From positions 1 through 10,903 of the forward strand of contig JAQGKJ010000708.1 of the NCBI GenBank assembly GCA_028290165.1: a stretch of DNA of 10,903 nt, read 5' to 3'. The notes below the pieces were generated by a model, which did no database searches, was not told the DNA's origin, and worked only from the letters and a program-made list of their open reading frames with translations. The position numbers were made by a program, and so were the translations under genes. This DNA comes from Bradyrhizobium sp. Lineage in GTDB: Bacteria > Pseudomonadota > Alphaproteobacteria > Rhizobiales > Xanthobacteraceae. Positions 1 to 6,753 of the stretch are shown piece by piece; position 1 is the first letter of the stretch, and each line of letters opens with the position of its first letter.

Positions 1-895
1 TTTCAATCATCTCCGCCGGATTGCGGAAATCCAGCCGAAACAGGCCCACCAGCTGCGCCCGCATCGAATCAGTGAGATCCTCACCCTGCCAGATCGCGTC
101 GCCGATACGCGTGGCCTCGGAACTTAATCCGACATACCAACTCCATGGCGCGCCATGCAGTTCCGCCAGGGGCTCGATCGCGACGTCGATCGCAAGCAGA
201 TGCGCGAGCCAGCGCGTGATGACCTCGCCGAGCGCGGCCAGACCGCGCCGGCCGGCGGTCAGATCGAGCGCCATGTCGAAGCGGTCGCTGCGTTCCCAGT
301 AGCTGCCGGCGGTGGTGTCATCGAGCAGGTCGATTTCGGTCGCCGTCGGCAACCCCAATAACGCGAGCAGCGGCGATCGGGGATGTCGGCCGAACGGCTG
401 TTCCGTCTCTTCGTCGACTGCGACGATCGAAGCTTCCTGCATCAGAAGCTTCTGCGGACGGAAAAACATCTCGGCGGCGCGCAGCATGAAAGCATCGTCG
501 CAATCATCCAATGTGTTGCGCAGGATCGCCTGCACCAACTGGCCGATCAGAAGGTGGGGAAATCTGATATTGCGCCTGACGATGTCGAGATAGGCGGCTT
601 CGAGCGTACGGTGTTTCACAAGATGATCGCGCCAGGCGATCATCATCTGCCAATTTTCGCGGGCGTCAGCGTCAGCGATCGCCGCAAGCTGCGAGGCATC
701 GACCGGGTCCCGTGGGTTTGACAAAAATGCCTGGTGCAGCCCTTGCTCTGCGGCGCACGCCCCCGGCGGCGGCATAAGCTCCGGGCGCGCGAGATAGGCT
801 TTCAGGAATTCGTCGGTAACCAGCAAGTTGCGCGTGGCATCGCGATCGAGCAAATGATGTCCACAGGAGAGCCAGAAGTCGCGCGATGCATTCAC
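1..895 (-). CDS. DUF6352-type protein linked to formate dehydrogenase (3' end off the left edge)
   Basis: An open frame of 298 codons runs from a GTG at 895-893 to the window edge with no stop, so the C-terminus is missing. The N-terminus reads V-N-A-S-R-D-F-W-L-S-C-G-H-H-L-L-D-R, followed by V-T-D-E-F-L-K-A-Y-L-A-R-P-E-L. I recognise this as the start of the DUF6352 family, which occurs in alphaproteobacterial formate dehydrogenase clusters. No signal peptide or membrane segment is visible, so it is probably cytoplasmic. Cys11, His13 and His14 form a compact possible metal or cofactor site (inference). The start codon overlaps the stop of the preceding gene as GTGA (895-892), which suggests translational coupling. 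The family has no established function that I know of; a role in maturation of the molybdoenzyme is an inference from context only. Coding is certain; the family name is from memory. Confidence 0.8.
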   Translation of the reverse strand, partial: MNASRDFWLSCGHHLLDRDATRNLLVTDEFLKAYLARPELMPPPGACAAEQGLHQAFLSNPRDPVDASQLAAIADADARENWQMMIAWRDHLVKHRTLEAAYLDIVRRNIRFPHLLIGQLVQAILRNTLDDCDDAFMLRAAEMFFRPQKLLMQEASIVAVDEETEQPFGRHPRSPLLALLGLPTATEIDLLDDTTAGSYWERSDRFDMALDLTAGRRGLAALGEVITRWLAHLLAIDVAIEPLAELHGAPWSWYVGLSSEATRIGDAIWQGEDLTDSMRAQLVGLFRLDFRNPAEMIE

Positions 896-1431
896 CCGCC
901 CGTTCCTTTCTTCAGGCCGGCGAGATCGAGGTGCTCGGATGATTCATCGTCATCGCCAACAACTTCCAGAAATTCGAAAGCACGGGCGTGCCCCGTTCCC
1001 TCGCGTGGACGGAGCGCGCGGAACGTCTCGTGGACCGCTCCGTTCTCGTAACTGCGCGCCACCGCAATAACCATGCCAGCCGGATGAATGCAAAGCGAAG
1101 CCGCAAAGCCGATCTCCTCCTCCGCCGCCAGCCGTGCGGTGGCAAGATCGGGAGCACCGAAATGCGTGACCAGTTGCATCGCGAGCCTATCGACGGCCGT
1201 CCTGCGGTCGGGCTCGCTCGCATCGACAATCTGCGCCAGCGTCGAACGGCCAAGCGACTGCAACCCCAAAAAGCCGGCACGGAATGCCGTGCGCGCCTTG
1301 CCCCGCAAACTCGCAGGGTCGCCATGCGCGAACGGGAAAGCGCCGGGCACAGCCCACTCGCCGGGCTCGGCGGCCTTTTCAAAAATAAACGAATCCGACA
1401 CATCGAGCCGGATGGTGCGCAACAGTTTCAC
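892..1431 (-). CDS. DUF6505-type protein, formate dehydrogenase accessory
   Basis: A 179-residue protein beginning with GTG (read as Met): M-K-L-L-R-T-I-R-L-D-V-S-D-S-F-I-F-E-K-A. I recognise this as a DUF6505-like N-terminus, a small uncharacterised family found near formate dehydrogenase genes in Rhizobiales. The start is set by a strong Shine-Dalgarno GGAGGAG at 1439-1445, seven bases upstream. It has no signal peptide or transmembrane helix and is acidic toward the C-terminus (a D-D-D-E-S-S-E run), so it is probably cytosolic. One cysteine is visible, in the C-I-H-P-A-G segment near residue 115. It is the first gene of a minus-strand unit, divergent from the ferredoxin-like gene, and its TGA overlaps the GTG of the DUF6352-type gene. 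Function is unknown. The family name is from memory and less certain than the gene call. Confidence 0.75.
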   Translation of the reverse strand: MKLLRTIRLDVSDSFIFEKAAEPGEWAVPGAFPFAHGDPASLRGKARTAFRAGFLGLQSLGRSTLAQIVDASEPDRRTAVDRLAMQLVTHFGAPDLATARLAAEEEIGFAASLCIHPAGMVIAVARSYENGAVHETFRALRPREGTGHARAFEFLEVVGDDDESSEHLDLAGLKKGTGG

Positions 1432-1438
1432 CGGTTCG

Positions 1439-1445
1439 CTCCTCC
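1439..1445 (-). promoter_or_regulatory. Ribosome binding site of the DUF6505-type gene
   Basis: On the minus strand this reads GGAGGAG, seven bases before the GTG at 1431. It decides the non-ATG start, since no better in-frame start with a Shine-Dalgarno lies nearby. Confidence 0.8.
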
Positions 1446-1567
1446 GGCGATCGGATCAGGCCGATCAGGCGCCTGACGACAACGGCATCTCAGTTCGCAA
1501 GCGAATTTTGGCCGGATGCAACGGATATCCGTTGGCTACTCCAGCCATCGCGCTTTCCAGTGCAAAG

Positions 1568-1577
1568 AGTATATACT
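1568..1577. promoter_or_regulatory. TATA-type palindrome in the divergent control region
   Basis: AGTATATACT is a perfect 10-bp palindrome in an otherwise GC-rich 217-bp divergent spacer. It contains the hexamer TATACT in both directions, a good match to the -10 element TATAAT. On the plus strand it lies about 70 bases before the ATG of the ferredoxin-like gene. On the minus strand it lies about 137 bases before the DUF6505-type gene. I see no convincing -35 element at the right spacing for either direction. It could be a promoter core, a regulator half-site pair, or both. Confidence 0.35.
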
Positions 1578-1584
1578 TTCCACG

Positions 1585-1617
1585 GGTTCCCGGCCAGTTG
1601 CCGCCACGGCCGGGACC
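1585..1617 (+). repeat. Inverted repeat (leader hairpin) before the ferredoxin-like gene
   Basis: CCCGGCC at 1589-1595 pairs with GGCCGGG at 1608-1614. The pairing extends outward through T1588-A1615 and, across one bulged T, through GG/CC. This gives about 10 base pairs around a 12-base loop. The hairpin sits about 30 bases upstream of the ATG at 1649, so it would lie in the 5' leader if transcription starts near the TATA palindrome. No T-tract follows, so it is not a simple terminator. Confidence 0.4.
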
Positions 1618-1648
1618 TGCAGTCCGGCTACAAGAAATTGTGAGAGCG

Positions 1649-3685
1649 ATGGCCGATCCCACCAGGCATCTCCTGATCTGTTCATGCGAAAGCACCATGC
1701 CGGTTGACGCCGACGCGGTCCGCCGTGCTTGCCGCGGCGAAACGGGGACGGCGACCCAGCTATGCCGCGCCGAACTCGATCGCTTTCGCGCGATCGCGGC
1801 AAAGGACACGCCACTCACGGTCGGATGCACGCAGGAGGCGGCGTTGTTCTCCGAAGTCGCAGCGGAAGGCGGGCGAACAAGTCCGATTCAATTTGCCAAT
1901 ATTCGGGAGGCCGCCGGATGGTCCAGCGAGGCAGCGCAGGCGGGGCCGAAAATGGCAGCGCTGTTGGCGGCTGCGGCCGAGCCGGCGCCACCGGTACCGT
2001 CGGTCAAGCTGGAAAGCGGCGGCGTCATATTGATCTGCGGCCGCGATGAAGCTGCCGTCGAAGCCGGCAACCTGCTCAAGGACCACCTTGACGTCACCGT
2101 GCTGATCGAACCGCCGGCAGCGATTGTGCCGCCGCGCATCAGCGAGTTTCCGGTGGCGAAGGGCAAAGTCAGAAATGCGAGCGGCCATCTCGGCGCCTTC
2201 GAGCTCACGGTCGACGATTTCGCGCAAGCTGCGCCATCTTCGCGCAGCGCATTGGTCTTCGGGCCATCGCGCGATGGTGCAAGGTCGAACTGCGATATCA
2301 TCCTGGATCTGACCGGCGGCACGGCGTTGTTCCCGTCCGCTGATCTGCGCGACGGCTATCTGCGCGCCGATCCCGGCAATCCGGCCGCGATGCTGCAGGC
2401 GGTTCTGCGTGCGCGCGACCTCACCGGCAGTTTTGAGAAACCACGTTACATCGCCTTCGACGCCGCGCTGTGCGCCCATTCACGTTCGCAGCTCACCGGC
2501 TGCACGCGTTGCCTCGATCTTTGTCCGACGAGCGCGATCATGCCCGCCGGCGATCATGTGGCGATCGATGCAAATGTGTGCGCAGGCTGCGGGCAATGCG
2601 CCGCCGCCTGTCCGACAGGAGCTGCATCCTACGCGCTGCCGCCGGAGGACGCGCTGATGCGCAGGCTGCGCGCGATGCTCCTCGTCTATCGCGAGGCCGG
2701 CGGCGAAGGAGCCATCGTGCTGCTGCTTGATGAACCCCACGGCGCACCGCTGATCGATGCGCTGGCCCGCTTCGGCGACGGGCTGCCGGCGCATGTGCTG
2801 CCGTTTTCGGTCAACGAGATCACGCAGGTCGGTCTGGAGAGCATCGCTGCCGCCTTCGCCTATGGCGCGGCTGGATTGCGGTTCTTGCTGCGGGCGCGGC
2901 CGCGCCACGACCTCTCGGGCCTGATGCGGACGATCGCGCTGGCGGATCCGATCCTGAAAGGACTGGGCTTCGGCGCCGGCCGGATTGCGACCATCGAGAC
3001 CGATGATCCGGACACTCTTATCGAGGCGTTGCGTGCGATCCCGTCGATGCCGTCGGCACCGCGGCCGGCAAGTTTTCGCCCCGTGGGGCGAAAACGCGAC
3101 GTGCTGCGGTTTGCGCTCAGCGAGCTTCATCGTGCGGCGCCCGCGCCTGTCGATATCATCGCGCTTCCCGCTGGCGCACCGTTCGGCGCGGTGGAGATCG
3201 ACGCCGGCGGTTGCACGCTGTGTCTATCCTGCGTGTCGGCGTGTCCGACCGGCGCCTTGCGCGACGATCCGGAACGGCCAATGCTGCGCTTTGTCGAAGA
3301 TGCCTGCGTGCAATGCGGACTGTGCGAGGCGACCTGCCCCGAGCATGTCATTACGTTAAAACCCCAGATCGACTTCCGCGCCGCGAGAGCGCCGGCCCGC
3401 ATCCTCAAGGAAGAAGAACCGTTCTGCTGCATCCGCTGCGGCAAGCCGTTCGGCGTCAGGAGCACGATCGAACGCGTGGTGGCGAAGCTGGAAGGCAAAC
3501 ACTGGATGTATACAGGCTCATCCCGGCGGCTCGACGTCATCAAGATGTGCGACGACTGCCGCGTTGCTTTCGTTGCGGAAGAAGGCTTTGAGCCTTACGG
3601 CGCGCAGAGCCAGACCGTCCGCACGACGGACGATTATCTGCGCGAGCGCGAGGCGCAAAAGAGCGCCGATCGGACCAAGAACTAG
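1649..3685 (+). CDS. HdrA/MvhD-like multi-[4Fe-4S] ferredoxin protein linked to formate dehydrogenase
   Basis: A 678-residue soluble protein. The ATG at 1649 is preferred because family resemblance begins there. An in-frame GTG at 1640 is possible and the frame stays open further upstream. The N-terminal region has C11-x-C13, C39 and C60, followed by an N-I-R-E motif near residue 84; this pattern resembles the N-terminal cluster domain of heterodisulfide reductase HdrA. Residues ~125-260 look like a degraded FAD/Rossmann segment lacking GxGxxG. Two ferredoxin pairs follow: C285/C288/C292 with C311/C314/C317/C321, and C522/C525/C528/C532 with C553/C556/C559/C563. Residues ~355-465 between them resemble MvhD but lack its cysteines. 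The tail has C593-C594-x2-C597 and C634-x2-C637, a likely zinc or extra cluster site. It diverges from the DUF6505/DUF6352-type genes. A role as a cytoplasmic electron-transfer or assembly partner of formate dehydrogenase is inferred. The Fe-S assignment is firm; the HdrA/MvhD relationship is from motif reading. Confidence 0.88.
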   Translation: MADPTRHLLICSCESTMPVDADAVRRACRGETGTATQLCRAELDRFRAIAAKDTPLTVGCTQEAALFSEVAAEGGRTSPIQFANIREAAGWSSEAAQAGPKMAALLAAAAEPAPPVPSVKLESGGVILICGRDEAAVEAGNLLKDHLDVTVLIEPPAAIVPPRISEFPVAKGKVRNASGHLGAFELTVDDFAQAAPSSRSALVFGPSRDGARSNCDIILDLTGGTALFPSADLRDGYLRADPGNPAAMLQAVLRARDLTGSFEKPRYIAFDAALCAHSRSQLTGCTRCLDLCPTSAIMPAGDHVAIDANVCAGCGQCAAACPTGAASYALPPEDALMRRLRAMLLVYREAGGEGAIVLLLDEPHGAPLIDALARFGDGLPAHVLPFSVNEITQVGLESIAAAFAYGAAGLRFLLRARPRHDLSGLMRTIALADPILKGLGFGAGRIATIETDDPDTLIEALRAIPSMPSAPRPASFRPVGRKRDVLRFALSELHRAAPAPVDIIALPAGAPFGAVEIDAGGCTLCLSCVSACPTGALRDDPERPMLRFVEDACVQCGLCEATCPEHVITLKPQIDFRAARAPARILKEEEPFCCIRCGKPFGVRSTIERVVAKLEGKHWMYTGSSRRLDVIKMCDDCRVAFVAEEGFEPYGAQSQTVRTTDDYLREREAQKSADRTKN

Positions 3686-3735
3686 ATTGCCGGCACTTTA
3701 AACCTGTACCAAACCTGCCCTCGAATGTTTGCCGA

Positions 3736-4956
3736 TCATCCCGGCACCACCGGGAACTTCTCCTTGTGGAAGGCCGCCAGCGTCTGTGGATCCAGCCTCA
3801 GGTGGGCCTGCACCAGTTCAGGCGGTGTCAGCGCCAGCCACTGGTTCAGCGAGACGTCGGCGTAGTAGTTTCTCTTGAAGACCTCGAGGAAGCGCAGCGG
3901 CGTCGTGCCGGTGTTTTCGATGTAATGCCCCATCGCGAACGGCACATAGCCGACATCGCCGGCCATGAAATCGAAGGTCCGCGCCTGGCCTGACGCCGCG
4001 AACACGCCCATGCGCGCCTGACCCTCGATGTAATACTGCCATTCATTGATGTTGGGATGCCAGTGCAGCTCGCGCATGCCGCCCGGCTCAACCTCCACCA
4101 GCGCCGCCGAGATCGTTTTCGAAGCCGGGAACACGCTGGTATCAGTGATCCGCACCGTGCCGCTCTTGGTCTTGATCGGCTGCTGCGCCAGCATTTTGTG
4201 GCTGAAGGTTGGTGACGCCGCGACTGCCCCGACGGTTCTGTCGGAGGCAAGCGGCCCCGGCACCGGCGCCGGGAAAATATACAGTTTGCTCGGATCGGGA
4301 ACGTTAGCGAAGGATGACCCGGAAACCCCGAAGTTCTTGGACAGCACCTCCTTCGGCGTATGCTTGAACCAGTCGCTCAGCAGGAAGGTATTGTCTTCGT
4401 CGAAGTCGCCATCATCGAACACCAAAAGGAATTCGCAGCCGTCGGGATTAAGACCCTGGATCGAATGCGGAACGCCCGACGGGAAATACCAGAGATCGCC
4501 GACACCGACGTCATCGACGAAGTTGTGTCCCTGAGGGTCGATCGCTGTGATGCGAGCGGTGCCGTACAGCATATAGGCCCATTCGGCCGCCTTGTGCCAA
4601 TGCAGTTCACGAACGCCGCCGGCGTTCAGGCGCATGTTCACGCCGGCGATGTCTTTGGAAATACCGAGTTCTCGCTGCGTGACCTGGCGAGTCCAGCCCC
4701 CGGGTTCGAGCCGCATATGCGCGTCGGCAAATGAGAAACGCAGATTGGGCAGCGTGCCGTGATCGGTGGAGGGTGGCGAAAGCAGATCGGGATTCTGCCG
4801 GTCCCGGGTGAGGTTGCGCGGACCGGGATCGGTGCCGCCCTCTCCGGGGCGGACGGGTTGCGGTTCACCAGTTTCTGCGCCGGCAGTTGCCGCCGCCGCA
4901 AAAAGGCCGCCGGCCGCGGTCGCCGCCAATATCGTACGTCGCGTGACATCATCCAT
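3736..4956 (-). CDS. oxdC: Tat-exported bicupin oxalate decarboxylase
   Basis: A 406-residue bicupin expected to convert oxalate to formate and CO2 using manganese. It begins with a Tat signal (T-R-R-T-I-L-A, hydrophobic stretch, likely cleavage after A-G-A near residue 27), so it acts outside the cytoplasm. The N-terminal cupin has [14 protein letters not shown], giving Mn ligands H119, H121, E125 and H164. The C-terminal cupin has H298, H300, E305 and H344. The lid that separates decarboxylase from oxidase in Bacillus subtilis OxdC (SENST) reads D186-E-D-N-T190 here. It keeps the catalytic glutamate (E187) and the general arginine (R116), which favours decarboxylase. The ATG is supported by AGGGAG at 4965-4970. 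It lies 121 bases downstream of fdoI on the same strand and converges with the ferredoxin-like gene. The formate it makes is the substrate of the neighbouring enzyme. Substrate is inferred from family residues, not shown. Confidence 0.9.
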   Translation of the reverse strand: MDDVTRRTILAATAAGGLFAAAATAGAETGEPQPVRPGEGGTDPGPRNLTRDRQNPDLLSPPSTDHGTLPNLRFSFADAHMRLEPGGWTRQVTQRELGISKDIAGVNMRLNAGGVRELHWHKAAEWAYMLYGTARITAIDPQGHNFVDDVGVGDLWYFPSGVPHSIQGLNPDGCEFLLVFDDGDFDEDNTFLLSDWFKHTPKEVLSKNFGVSGSSFANVPDPSKLYIFPAPVPGPLASDRTVGAVAASPTFSHKMLAQQPIKTKSGTVRITDTSVFPASKTISAALVEVEPGGMRELHWHPNINEWQYYIEGQARMGVFAASGQARTFDFMAGDVGYVPFAMGHYIENTGTTPLRFLEVFKRNYYADVSLNQWLALTPPELVQAHLRLDPQTLAAFHKEKFPVVPG

Positions 4957-5048
4957 AACAGTCGCTCCCTTCTCGCCGATCCCTCCAGATCCGCGACGAA
5001 AAATGAAAAATATTGTGGTGATGCGTTAGGCAGGTCGCGCGTGTCGCA

Positions 5049-5054
5049 AGTCAA
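5049..5054 (-). promoter_or_regulatory. oxdC: Possible -35 element for the oxalate decarboxylase gene
   Basis: On the minus strand TTGACT lies in the 121-base gap between fdoI and oxdC, about 95 bases before the oxdC start. Only weak -10 candidates (GCCTAA or CCTAAC) follow at 17-18 bases. The gap is wide enough for a separate promoter, but read-through from the formate dehydrogenase operon is equally possible. I see no terminator in the gap. Confidence 0.2.
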
Positions 5055-5077
5055 TGAACTGTCCGGTCAACCCTCCC

Positions 5078-6079
5078 TCACTCTGCGGCTCTCACTGATG
5101 CCTGTCGGTCCTGGTTTGCCAGTTGTTGGGCAAGCCAGAGATCGTGATGTTCTTTCGCCCAGTTGAGATCGACCTCCCCGGTACCCATGGCCTCGAACGC
5201 GCCCTCCATGCCGAGCGTGCCGATATAGATGTGGGCCAGGATCAGGGCGACGAACAGAACGGCTACCACGGCATGAACGACCTGCGCGAGCTGCATCCCG
5301 GCGATGTCGGTTCCGAAAAAGGGAAACAGCAGCAGCAATCCGGACAGGGAGACTGCAATGCCGGCAGCAAGCGAAAGCCAATAGACCAGCTTCTCGCCCA
5401 AGTTAAAGCGTCCGGAGGGGGCGTGCTTGTTCTTGATGAAACCGCCGCCTTGCTTGATCCATTCGAGATCTACCTTCTCGAACAGATTGTCCCGGAAGAA
5501 GATCACGACGATGAGGAGGAGGCCGGCCATGAACGCGAAGCTGGTGAAATCGTGCACGTATTTTGCCGCTTGCGAGACGTCGGCGAACGCGTCCGGGCCG
5601 ATCAGCGGCAACAGCAGGATCTTGCCGAAGGTGATGTTGAGGCCGGTCAGGCCGAGAACGACGAACGAGACCGCCGTCAGCCAATGCGAAAATCTCTCAA
5701 AGGCCTTGAAGCGGAGGATTTTCTGTCCCGAACGCCCCTCGGCGATCCGGATCTTTCCCACAATCACGTAGGCCAACGCTAGTAACGCAAGGGTGCCGAG
5801 TATCACGACCGCGCCGCCCCGATGCAGCAGCACCTCGTGGAAATAGTCCCAGGTTCGTCCGGCGGGCTGGATCAGCACGGCGGCCTTTGAATCGGGAATG
5901 ATGATGCGACCCTCGACGCGGGGAGCCTGCTTCAGCAGCGTCTGTTCGTCGACGACGCTCGCGGTCGGATTAGGGGCGCCATCCGGGTTGAGTTTTTGGG
6001 CGTGCGCGGGAAGTGTCGCGGCCATCGACAGCAGCGCGACGGTGACGATAAGAACGCGAATGCGCACAGGAAGCGTCAT
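5078..6079 (-). CDS. fdoI: Formate dehydrogenase gamma subunit, cytochrome b556
   Basis: A 333-residue membrane protein that takes electrons from the iron-sulfur subunit and reduces quinone. Numbered from the ATG at 6079, it has a cleavable-type signal (residues 1-27, ending near A-H-A), then a ~60-residue exported segment and about five membrane helices (roughly 89-108, 133-152, 178-195, 232-252, 263-286). Four histidines match the haem ligands of E. coli FdnI: H132 in F-S-H-W, H176 in K-Y-V-H-D-F, and H269 and H283, which keep the 14-residue spacing of FdnI H155/H169. It is about 115 residues longer than FdnI (217), because of the N-terminal extension. A TTG at 6088 opens the frame earlier. 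The ATG is preferred because GGAGAGG (6089-6095) ends nine bases before it. It follows fdoH by 58 bases. Confidence 0.92.
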   Translation of the reverse strand: MTLPVRIRVLIVTVALLSMAATLPAHAQKLNPDGAPNPTASVVDEQTLLKQAPRVEGRIIIPDSKAAVLIQPAGRTWDYFHEVLLHRGGAVVILGTLALLALAYVIVGKIRIAEGRSGQKILRFKAFERFSHWLTAVSFVVLGLTGLNITFGKILLLPLIGPDAFADVSQAAKYVHDFTSFAFMAGLLLIVVIFFRDNLFEKVDLEWIKQGGGFIKNKHAPSGRFNLGEKLVYWLSLAAGIAVSLSGLLLLFPFFGTDIAGMQLAQVVHAVVAVLFVALILAHIYIGTLGMEGAFEAMGTGEVDLNWAKEHHDLWLAQQLANQDRQASVRAAE

Positions 6080-6088
6080 GACGATCAA

Positions 6089-6099
6089 CCTCTCCCCCC
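6089..6099 (-). promoter_or_regulatory. fdoI: Ribosome binding site deciding the fdoI start
   Basis: On the minus strand this reads GGGGGGAGAGG. Its end touches the alternative TTG at 6088 but is nine bases from the ATG at 6079, so it supports the ATG. Confidence 0.6.
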
Positions 6100-6137
6100 A
6101 TTTCCACGTGACTTGCCCATGTCAGCCACGGCGCGGC

Positions 6138-6740
6138 TCAAACCTCGACCCCCTCGCGGTAAGCGGTCATCCAGCCCCAGGCGCCGGAGCCATAGCCGCG
6201 CTTCAACACCCGTTCCCGGTAGATCTGGGCAATGATGTCGCCGTCGCCTGCCAGCAACGACTTGGTCGAACACATCTCGGCGCACAGCGGCAGCTTGCCC
6301 TGGCCGAACCGGTCCGAACCGTATTTTGCAAATTCCTCGGCGCTGCCCGGCGCCTCCGGCCCGCCGCCGCCGGCGCAATAGGTGCATTTGTCCATCTTGC
6401 CGCGCGAGCCGAAATTGCCGACCTGCGGATATTGCGGCGCGCCGAACGGACAGGCGTAGAAACAGTAGCCGCAGCCGATGCACAGATCCTTCGAATGCAG
6501 CACGATACCGTCTTCGGTCGGGTAGATGCAGGTCACGGGGCAAACCGCCGCACAGGGCGCATCGGTACAATGCATGCAGGCCATCGATACCGAACGCTCG
6601 CCGGGCTTGCCGTCATTGATGGTGACGACGCGACGCCGGTTGATGCCCCAGGGCACCTCGTTCTCGTTCTTGCAGGCGGTGACGCAGGCGTTGCAGTCAA
6701 TGCAGCGGTCCGCGTCGCAAAGAAATTTCATGCGCGCCAT
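6138..6740 (-). CDS. fdoH: Formate dehydrogenase beta subunit, four [4Fe-4S] clusters (FDH3-type)
   Basis: A 200-residue ferredoxin-type subunit that relays electrons from the molybdenum subunit to the cytochrome. The cysteine groups are those of the DmsB/FdnH family: C13-x2-C16-x2-C19-x3-C23; C55-x2-C58-x4-C63-x3-C67; C87-x2-C90-x2-C93-x3-C97; and C119-x2-C122 with C153 and C157. That is 16 ligands for four clusters. C8 and C71 are extra. It has no export signal, so it would cross the membrane with the Tat-carrying alpha subunit. Unlike E. coli FdnH and FdoH (about 300 residues) it ends at residue 200 and lacks the C-terminal membrane anchor. This matches what is usually annotated as the FDH3 beta subunit. 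It begins 13 bases after fdoG stops, with AAGGGCGGAAG just upstream of the ATG. Confidence 0.93.
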   Translation of the reverse strand: MARMKFLCDADRCIDCNACVTACKNENEVPWGINRRRVVTINDGKPGERSVSMACMHCTDAPCAAVCPVTCIYPTEDGIVLHSKDLCIGCGYCFYACPFGAPQYPQVGNFGSRGKMDKCTYCAGGGGPEAPGSAEEFAKYGSDRFGQGKLPLCAEMCSTKSLLAGDGDIIAQIYRERVLKRGYGSGAWGWMTAYREGVEV

Positions 6741-6753
6741 CGCTTCCGCCCTT

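Noticed and set aside
1088..1648. N-terminal extension of the ferredoxin-like protein to an ATG at 1088
   Set aside because: The extra 187 codons lie antisense to the DUF6505-type gene and across the divergent control region. Resemblance to the family starts at the ATG at 1649.
3686..3735. Bidirectional terminator between the convergent ferredoxin-like and oxalate decarboxylase genes
   Set aside because: The 50-base gap has no stable stem followed by T on either strand.
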